Origin: Picocystis sp. L7
Taxonomy: Eukaryota > Chlorophyta > Picocystophyceae > Picocystales > Picocystaceae
Reading direction: 5' to 3'
DNA: 64,000 bases
NCBI GenBank assembly: GCA_020975725.1
Contig: QXJR01000003.1
Location: 620,001-684,000, forward strand
Position 1 is the stretch's first letter. The number at the start of each line of letters is the position of its first letter. A program made the position numbers and the translations under genes. Shown piece by piece: positions 57,500 through 64,000 of the stretch. Below the pieces are notes generated by a model. The model had not been told where the DNA came from and made no database searches. It saw nothing but the letters and a program-made list of their open reading frames with translations.

Positions 57500-59074
57500 A
57501 TGAAGGATGGCGAAGGAAACCGCGTCGTTTGGCAAGGATTCGGATACCTGCTGGCGTCGCAGGTGATCACCCGAATGGTCACCTTCACCGTCAACGTGCT
57601 CGTAGCAAGAACGCTCGCGCCGGACGACTACGGTGTCTTCGCCGTGCAGTTCCACCTCATCACCACGGGTATCCTCTTCGTCGCAAGAGAAGGATTCCGT
57701 CGAGGATGCCTGCTCCCTGAAGAAGACACAAGGAGAGATGGAAGTGAAAATTTGAAAAATTCCGTTGGCGTGTCGTGGATATGTGTGCCATATGGATGGC
57801 TCGTTTCCTGGGTGGTGTGTAGGTCGGTCGTCGCCTGGAGAGGAGATGAAGCAAACGACGATTACAGCCATGCTGTGAGTTGGCTGGGGATGGCAGCTGC
57901 ACTGGAATTGCTCAGCGAACCGGCGTATATATTGGTGCAGAACATGATGCTCTTCAACATCAGGGTGGCCGTGGAAACATCGGCCACGATTGTCAAGTCC
58001 TTCCTGCTGTATGCAATGCTTGCAGCGGATATTTGGCCCACCGCAACCGTATTCGCGTACGCACAAGTTGCTTATGGTGTCTCCGTGTTGATTGGACACC
58101 TGATATTCTTTGGTACTTCGGCAGAGGGGAGAAAGATGGCTCCGCACCTCCTACCTTGCTTGAGTTTGGCCCCGTTGCGTTCTTCCCTTTCGCGCCTTTC
58201 CCTCATTTTCACAATACAGTCGCTTGAAAAGTTGGTGCTTGCGGAAGGTGAGAAAATGGTCATGGTGATGGTTGAAAGCAACTTTAATCAAGGGGTTTAT
58301 GGACTTGTCAGTAATCTAGGATCACTAGTGGTACGAACGCTCTACCAACCTTTTGAGGAAGCTGCCTTCACCTCTTTTCGGAAATATTCCTGTGCGGAGA
58401 GAGACAAGCACGTGCAGAGCACACACACTCAGCAGACATTGGGGCCCCTTCTGACTGCCATGCTGCGTGCTATGTTGATTGTTGGTAGCATGTTTGCAAC
58501 ATTTGGCCCGTCTTATTCGGGTTTGCTTTTGCACATTCTTTATGGCAGCACATGGAGCAGAAGTGAAGCACCTACGGTGCTCGGGTACTATTGCTTTTAC
58601 ATATTCTTGCTCGGAGCCAATGGTATCCTTGAAGCATTCATGCATGGCGTGATGATCCCAAGTGAGCTATCTAGATCGAATGCCTGGCTGGTTCTCTTTT
58701 CGATCGTGCATATTGGTGCTAGTGGTACCCTGGTTGTGCACTTTGGAGCAACAGGGCTCGTAGTAGCCAACTGCCTGAACATGGCGCTACGTATTGCATA
58801 CGCGTGTTCATACATTGCAGGTTTTTTTGGCAGCACATCAGCCCTGTCCGAAGCATTGCCTTCGCGGGATGTAGTGTTGATGTGTGGCTTGTTCGGTACT
58901 GGGACCTGCGTTTGGAAGAAGGTTTTCATGATGGACATTGCGGGTTTGGGACTGGAGTGCTTGGGCTTTGTAGCACTGGGTGCAGTTCTCTTCAGTTCTC
59001 TAGCAGGGGTCATCTACATGAAGGAGAAACACAGCTTCGCACAAATAAGGCACTTGCGCAAAAAAGCAGACTAG
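57500..59074 (+). CDS. RFT1: RFT1, lipid-linked oligosaccharide translocation protein
   Basis: A 524-residue membrane protein of the MOP flippase-like fold. Diagnostic N-terminal text: LVARTLAPDDYGVFAVQFHLITTGILFVAREGFRRGCL. Later LGYYCFYIFLLGANGILEAFMHG and NCLNMALRIAYACSYI are conserved RFT1 segments. About 12-14 hydrophobic helices. RFT1 is needed in the ER for use of Man5GlcNAc2-PP-dolichol in N-glycosylation. The ATG at 57500 starts just before the first helix. A single intact frame. Confidence 0.92.
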   Translation: MKDGEGNRVVWQGFGYLLASQVITRMVTFTVNVLVARTLAPDDYGVFAVQFHLITTGILFVAREGFRRGCLLPEEDTRRDGSENLKNSVGVSWICVPYGWLVSWVVCRSVVAWRGDEANDDYSHAVSWLGMAAALELLSEPAYILVQNMMLFNIRVAVETSATIVKSFLLYAMLAADIWPTATVFAYAQVAYGVSVLIGHLIFFGTSAEGRKMAPHLLPCLSLAPLRSSLSRLSLIFTIQSLEKLVLAEGEKMVMVMVESNFNQGVYGLVSNLGSLVVRTLYQPFEEAAFTSFRKYSCAERDKHVQSTHTQQTLGPLLTAMLRAMLIVGSMFATFGPSYSGLLLHILYGSTWSRSEAPTVLGYYCFYIFLLGANGILEAFMHGVMIPSELSRSNAWLVLFSIVHIGASGTLVVHFGATGLVVANCLNMALRIAYACSYIAGFFGSTSALSEALPSRDVVLMCGLFGTGTCVWKKVFMMDIAGLGLECLGFVALGAVLFSSLAGVIYMKEKHSFAQIRHLRKKAD

Positions 59075-59190
59075 CTGGCAATGGAAGCGTAGTGTCAATA
59101 TCACTAATTGGAAGGCACCTATTGCAGACGTGTACAGTTGAATATTTTATTGCACTTTTCAACAGCATATGATGACAGATCTTTTGACGA

Positions 59191-59925
59191 TCAGAGCTTC
59201 TTCCTGACTAGTTTGGTAACCACATCGCCCTCGATGGTGAATTCATCTTGGAGCCTGAATTTCATGATTCCACGCTTTAGTGTGTACGTCATAGTCCATG
59301 TGCCTTGCTCCGTGGGCGTCGGCCCTTCCTTCTGTATATCGGGGAAGTCCTGACCTTTGTACTGCTCCATGACCGATAGCAGCTTTGCCATTCCCGTATT
59401 GAGGCGTCGAATGACCGCAACTTTCCCTCGGAAGGTTTGCTTGTCCTGCGTGGTGAGCACGATATCTTTGTCCAAAATGTTTGCGATGGCAGGTTCATCT
59501 GCCCAAGTCTTAACTCCCTCTTTCACGGCTTGCAGGAAGGATTCTAGGAAAATCTCGGGCTGCTTGGGTCTCTCCACATCAAGCAGTTCTTTCTTTCCTT
59601 TATTTTTCTTTGCCCGCTTCTCCTTCTCAACTCTTTCGAGCTTGTGTAGGTACACCCGTCGGAGCGACGCCTCCAGCAGGGATTGGGGAGGTCTGGAAAG
59701 ATCTCCACACAGCTCTTCTTCCGTGGACATGGACTTGACCTTGGGTGGTTTCACCGGATCCAGTTTCCCGTCTGCGCCGTAGTACCTCCTCCCATTCTGT
59801 CGCATGGCTTCGTCTGCTATCTTTTGGCTCTGCATTTGCTTCGCGATGTGTTTCGCGATGTCCTGGTCCTCTCCATAGCTTCCCCACGAGCAGCAGCTGA
59901 AGGACAATCCCGTCCACGTGAGCAT
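59191..59925 (-). CDS. conserved-looking protein with C-terminal NTF2-like region
   Basis: A 244-residue protein of unknown function. The N-terminus MLTWTGLSFSCCSWGSYGED is short, hydrophobic and Cys-rich, possibly a lipid-modified or targeting segment. Next come a charged helical part (IAKHIAKQMQSQKIADEAM) and a Lys-rich stretch. The last 110 residues have alternating strands (KDIVLTTQDKQTFRGKVAVI, TWTMTYTLKRGIMKFRLQDEF) similar in feel to NTF2/SnoaL folds; that is inference. First ATG at 59925. It is convergent with RFT1, 116 bp away. Confidence 0.6.
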   Translation of the reverse strand: MLTWTGLSFSCCSWGSYGEDQDIAKHIAKQMQSQKIADEAMRQNGRRYYGADGKLDPVKPPKVKSMSTEEELCGDLSRPPQSLLEASLRRVYLHKLERVEKEKRAKKNKGKKELLDVERPKQPEIFLESFLQAVKEGVKTWADEPAIANILDKDIVLTTQDKQTFRGKVAVIRRLNTGMAKLLSVMEQYKGQDFPDIQKEGPTPTEQGTWTMTYTLKRGIMKFRLQDEFTIEGDVVTKLVRKKL

Positions 59926-61470
59926 CCCTCCGTTCACCTCTGCGTTCTCTCGAGCACTTGGACCACCACCTCGGATCCGGGTCTCGTCCTGTCCACCCAA
60001 CACGTGCGTGTTCCGGACCGCGTCTTTCGATGCACCACCACCTTTCAGCGGTGGAAGGGAACGTTCGCCTGCGCCTGTCCTGCTGCCTCGAGCGTGGTCG
60101 TCAAGACGTTCGCTTCCTCCTTCTGAGCCGCATCCATCGAGTGCAATCGAGAGGGATCCACTCCCCCTCCCTCGGGGCAGGGGGACAGCCCCTCGAGGGG
60201 AGGGGTGAGACGAACAGGGGGGGATCCGAAAAGACACGTCGTAGGGGGGGGCGAGGCGGAAATCCCGGGGTGGTCCTCGGACGGGCCGACGGCTCGCCCC
60301 GAGGAGATGCGAACCGACGGAACGGGGAAACCTGCGGCGCAGAGGACGAAAGAGGGAACGGAGGGGACTCTGCGGGGAACGGACGATCGATGGGGGGCGA
60401 GCGAGGTGCTAGGACCCCCCCGGGGAAACCCCATCCTCGACGGGTAGCGCCCTCGGAATTTCAAACCTCCGTCGATTCAGACCCCAGAAACGGACGAAGG
60501 ATCGAGGCGTGCGAAGGAAAGTCGATGCGGCGACGCGTATCCCCGGCCCCATCGACGAACCGTCCAAGGATTCCGACCCCCAACCGGCAGGGCCACGGGG
60601 GGACAGCGGGGCAGAGATGTGCTTGACATACAACACCGTTCCCCTCGCCCCTGGCTGGCGGAACAATCGTCACCGCCGAAGCTCGATGGGCCCCGATCGG
60701 GTGGGGCGAACGGCATCTCGATCCCCCCGGCTGTAGTCGCGGGGAACGAGAAGGATGGGAAGTACGGTCTGTAGCAAGGGAAGGTAGGAACGAGACCAGG
60801 GAGATCTCGAGAAGACGCCCTGCTACAGACTCCCTTCGAATGGGAACCGTCGGTTCGAATGGTCCACGGCGGCAAACGTGTGGTGGTAAATCGAAGGGGA
60901 AGAAGGAAGTGTTTCCTGTACGGTTGGGTTAGAAGCGGATCCCGTGGTCCGGGTTTCCTCGGGGATGCCGTTGGATGCCTAGGAGTCGACTCGACGAAAG
61001 ACGAATGGATGAAAGCGGGAAACGTGCTACAGTACCCGAAATAAGAGTCCCCACGTCTCGTCGAAATGTGGACGAAACTTGGGCGAGTGGATTCAGTTTC
61101 TCGTTCCACAGCTCGGAACGAGGTCGACGGGGGCGGGAGCTGCACTCGGACTGTGCATGCCGAGTTCGCGTGTGGGAGTCGACCCTCGGCATCGCACGTT
61201 CCGACTCGCCTGCAATTCACGACGACGGGCTTCGTGTCGGACCGCACGTCGACGGTCCGACTCTCCGAGTACGAGACGAAGGGTCGGATGCCGTGGTTTC
61301 GTTGGGTCGGCCGGCATCGACGGGAATCGTCCTTCGCATCGATCTCGAACTTCACTCCACGCCCACGTGCGGTTCCGCATCGCCAACATTGTTCTTCCTG
61401 GTGATCTCCAATCCATGGTGGTGGACGCCTGGCTCGTGGCGGGTTGGGCGTTGTCTTTCCACGTCTCCTC

Positions 61471-61496
61471 TCCCTCCCTCCCTCCCTCCCTCCCTC
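61471..61496. repeat. (TCCC)n microsatellite
   Basis: A 26-bp tract of about six TCCC units. Confidence 0.9.
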
Positions 61497-61681
61497 TGGT
61501 CCCTGAGGCCAGGAGGGACACGTCTACCCCACACGCCTCGATGGACGGCCAGGAGCTTCCGGTTGTACCCTCCTTCTGTACCGGTGCGTTCTCGGGTTCG
61601 AACCCGCACCCCTCCGGGTCTGTGCTCGGGTCTTCCGGGGATCTCCCCGGGCAGGAACGGCCGCCCAGCCCCATGCCCCTG

Positions 61682-61718
61682 AGGGAGTGTGAGGGAGTGT
61701 GAGGGAGAGAGAGAGGCA
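61682..61718. repeat. GAGGGAGTGT decamer repeat and GA tract
   Basis: GAGGGAGTGT is repeated in tandem and runs into a short (GA)n tract, about 70 bp before the reticulon ATG. Confidence 0.75.
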
Positions 61719-61786
61719 AGGGAGGAGTGGACGGTGGTGGAACGGATTCCACGAGGTTGTCCATCCTCAGCAGTGCGCACTTCGCC

Positions 61787-62705
61787 ATGGCGCAGGCAGA
61801 AGCGCCCAAACCCCTGGCCAAGCTTCGTGTGCCGGATGGAGGTGCGTGGAAGGAAGGAACGGGAAGCATGCGGCGATCCGAGGGAGAGGGGGACGAAACA
61901 CCGGCGCGGTGGGAACGGGAAACGGGCGATCGGCGATGGAACGATCCAATGGAGGAAACACGAGTGAAGGGCCAACGGTCGTGGATGGATGGGCCGGAAG
62001 ATGGACATCCATGGCAAGCGAAAGAAGAACGAAAACAAGGCGATTCGCGGACAATTCCGAGGCATCGACTGACACCCGCGTCAACGGACCACCACTTGGA
62101 TCGGAACGAAACAAACGCCTCTTCTACGAACAGCCTACGATCTCGTCATGTGGACCGATCCAATCAAGAGCGGAGCGGTGTTCGGAGCGACGACAGTGGC
62201 GTACATCCTGCTGGAACATTCCAGCTACACTCTACTCTCCATCCTCTCCTACACCCTGCTCTCGCTGGTGATTGCGCTGTTCGTGTACTCCAACCTGGCG
62301 TCGTTCCTCAACCGGCCGCAGCTGGCGATGCTCTCGAAAGAAAACCTGCAGATTTCCGACGAGGCAGTCAAATCCTTTGCAGAGAAAGTAGCAACGACCT
62401 TCAATAAGGCCCTAGGGATGGTGCACAGGCTTGCGTCCGGACAAGACGTGATGTTGTCGTTGAAGGTGGGGGGCGTCCTCTACCTCGCAGGAAAGATTGG
62501 AAATGCAGTGCGCCTTCTCACGCTGCTGTACGTTGTATTCATCCTTGCTTTCACCCTTCCGAAAGCATACCGCATGTATGACAAGCAGCTTGACGAAGTC
62601 CTCCAGCTCGTCAAAAAACAAATCTCCAAGCTGGTCACACTTGTGAACGAGAAAGTCTTGAGCAAAATTCCCAAGGCTAAACCGGTGGAGAAGAAGGACG
62701 AATGA
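61787..62705 (+). CDS. reticulon-family ER membrane protein (one intron)
   Basis: Two exons: 61787-61841 and 62134-62705, 208 residues. The intron 61842-62133 (292 nt) begins GTGCGT and ends ACAG, phase 1. The join creates GAYDLVMWTDPIKSGAVFG, the classic reticulon-domain opening (DL-x-W-x-x-x-x-x-SG). Two long hydrophobic hairpins follow: LLSILSYTLLSLVIALFVYS and LLTLLYVVFILAFTLPKAY. Reticulons insert as wedges and curve ER tubules. The Lys-rich C-terminus (KPVEKKDE) may act as an ER-retrieval-like tail. Exon 1 encodes only 18 residues. Confidence 0.88.
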
Positions 62706-62813
62706 AGTGGCAGAGAGGTGGACATCTACAATGCGATTCGGTTGTCATCAAGATGTACATAATCTGACCGTCCCTGGCAGGGCAACACATCCTCACTTTG
62801 AATTCCACAGCAT

Positions 62814-64000
62814 CTACACCCCGCCGCCACCACTGCATGCCTCCAGTTCTTCTTGCAGCTTCTTCATCACAACTGGCAGGAGCTTGTCTTGCCTGTGCAG
62901 AGCAAGAGCCAACCTATGCGAATCGATCCCGTGCTTCGTCACAGCAACAGAGTTGAAATGTTCCACCAGTTGCGCCTGGTACGAGTCATGTTCCCAGGAT
63001 CCGGTATGGACCTGCACATCGCCCGTGTAACCCTCCAGTGCATTGGTGATACTGTCCCTCATCTTCGAAAACCAATGTTGACTTTCGCCAGGTCGTATTG
63101 ATGAGTACACCAGGTCCACCTGGGGGCAGAAGGCAAGCACCGATGTAGCAGCCTGTGCGTACAGTAGGCATGCGCTGGCACCCATCGAATCCCCCAAGAG
63201 CAGTGTCCTCTGATATTGTGAAGCTACCTTCTTAAGTTGCTGGGCGTAATGGGAGTTCTCAGACTGGTTGCCACTGTACCAGGATCTGGAGGGATCCACG
63301 ACGAAGAGCACGTCAAAGCTATCTTGGCTGCCCGCTGGCATTGCTTTCCGCAGTCGTCCCAAAAGCCCGCCCCAGTTAGGCACTCCGGGCGCGCTCCCAA
63401 AGGCCACAATCAGTACCGGTGCTCGTTTGTCTGAATGGCTTCTTTGGAGTTTAAAGTACCCTTGCAATCCGTCGCTGTGGATTTCGCTCATTTTGACGTG
63501 GCCATTTTCTGTAGAAGAGCCGAGGGGAGGGATGGAGTGCGCCTGATCCTTGTCTATTCCGAATGACCGGAGGTGACCAATCTGTCCCAGAAGAGCCTGC
63601 AGCTTTTGCCATTCCAGAGGGTTGTTTTCAACCCAAACGTTTTGCAAGTTGGGGAGGTCTTTGAGGGACGAGGGCAAATCCTGGAGCTTGTTTCCGTACA
63701 GATATATCGTTTTGAGAGATTGGAGTCCATCTGAAGGGTCTGGCAGATGTTCAATAAGGTTATCTGCCAAGCTCAGTTCTTGCATTTCGTTCCAGTGCTT
63801 TGCATGATCTGGTACTACTCTAAGCTTGTTTCCTTGAAGATACAATGTTCTGAGTGCTGTGCAACGACAGAGTTCCAAAGGAACTTCGACCAGGTCATTG
63901 CCGTGCAAGTGCACTACTTGCAGGTTGGAGCAACTTCCGATTCCGCGAGGCAGTTCTTGAAGCTTGTTGCCTGCGACGGTCAGTTCCACAAGCGACGACA
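62814..64000 (-). CDS. leucine-rich repeat plus alpha/beta-hydrolase fusion (partial)
   Basis: The 5' end lies beyond the window; about 395 residues are visible. The first 150 or so are leucine-rich repeats of the LxxLxLxxNxLxxLP type (six visible, e.g. LRTLYLQGNKLRVVP). A linker leads to a 200-residue alpha/beta-hydrolase-like part: VLIVAFGSAPGVPNWGG, FVVDPSRSWY, the nucleophile elbow GDSMGAS (G-x-S-x-G), FCPQVDL and a late Asp/His region. Proteins with this layout occur in plants and algae; substrate unknown. LRRs suggest a protein partner. Confidence 0.8.
   Translation of the reverse strand, partial: SSLVELTVAGNKLQELPRGIGSCSNLQVVHLHGNDLVEVPLELCRCTALRTLYLQGNKLRVVPDHAKHWNEMQELSLADNLIEHLPDPSDGLQSLKTIYLYGNKLQDLPSSLKDLPNLQNVWVENNPLEWQKLQALLGQIGHLRSFGIDKDQAHSIPPLGSSTENGHVKMSEIHSDGLQGYFKLQRSHSDKRAPVLIVAFGSAPGVPNWGGLLGRLRKAMPAGSQDSFDVLFVVDPSRSWYSGNQSENSHYAQQLKKVASQYQRTLLLGDSMGASACLLYAQAATSVLAFCPQVDLVYSSIRPGESQHWFSKMRDSITNALEGYTGDVQVHTGSWEHDSYQAQLVEHFNSVAVTKHGIDSHRLALALHRQDKLLPVVMKKLQEELEACSGGGGV

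Larger units (their letters stand above)
59926..61786. other. 1.86-kb GC-rich intergenic region
   Basis: Divergent spacer between the unknown protein and reticulon. It is very GC-rich with G- and C-runs. Long open frames on both strands lack ATG starts or domains. It contains the perfect 14-bp palindrome CGGGTTCGAACCCG (61593-61606) and two microsatellites listed separately. No gene supported. Confidence 0.45.

Noticed and set aside
60477-61355. 292-codon minus-strand open frame
   Set aside because: No ATG at a useful position, Arg/Ser/Pro-rich composition typical of GC-rich spacer, no domain.
1-64000. CRISPR arrays, operons with Shine-Dalgarno sites, rRNA genes
   Set aside because: None seen; the window is eukaryotic nuclear DNA with spliceosomal introns.

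Overview
The window is nuclear DNA from a photosynthetic eukaryote, most likely a unicellular alga with a compact, intron-poor genome. Plastid-type genes show this: a homogentisate solanesyltransferase, a plant-type demethylphylloquinone methyltransferase, a chlorophyll-b-reductase-like SDR, a beta-amylase and an organellar glutamyl-tRNA synthetase. They lie among typical eukaryotic genes: RAD9, VPS54, AP-4 epsilon, RFT1, ALKBH8, MRD1/RBM19, TSEN2, CWC24, archease and a LAMMER kinase. The chlorophyll-b-reductase-like gene leans towards the green lineage, but the sequence alone does not settle the phylum.

Layout. 1-2035 is gene-poor. 2036-9560: GPI-anchored-like protein, EEP phosphatase, LAMMER kinase, RAD9, methyltransferase with zinc fingers. 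10627-19890: CWC24, NOL-like SDR, SCO1, metallophosphatase, HST, SANT-like/UBA protein, NDUFAF2-like protein. 21654-29875: ALKBH8, AP-4 epsilon, arginine decarboxylase, coiled-coil protein. 31598-41143: beta-amylase, DMT transporter, MenG, METTL-type tRNA methyltransferase, VPS54, archease, adenylate kinase. 41695-48263: MRD1/RBM19, GluRS, Aha1 N-domain protein, NDUFA8. 48361-52497 is a mobile and repeat block: two identical 785-bp modules with inverted ends around a Tc1/mariner-like transposase, followed by an 81/82-bp tandem array. 52533-64000: TSEN2, organellar IF-2, SAP-Iojap fusion, RFT1, unknown protein, reticulon, LRR-hydrolase (cut by the window end).

Most genes are single open frames. 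Five need splicing: NDUFAF2-like, AP-4 epsilon, Aha1-N, NDUFA8 (two introns) and reticulon. I derived their splice junctions from frame changes, GT..AG borders and family consensus. Genes alternate strands. Convergent pairs are often only 15-50 bp apart, and in four genes AATAAA overlaps the stop codon. Divergent promoters are about 0.3-1.1 kb long and rich in GATC and TTCGAA palindromes.

Functional themes: plastid quinone, pigment and starch metabolism; mitochondrial complex I and IV biogenesis (NDUFA8, NDUFAF2-like, SCO1); organelle translation (IF-2, Iojap, GluRS); tRNA processing and modification (TSEN2, archease, ALKBH8, METTL); endomembrane traffic (VPS54, AP-4, reticulon, RFT1).
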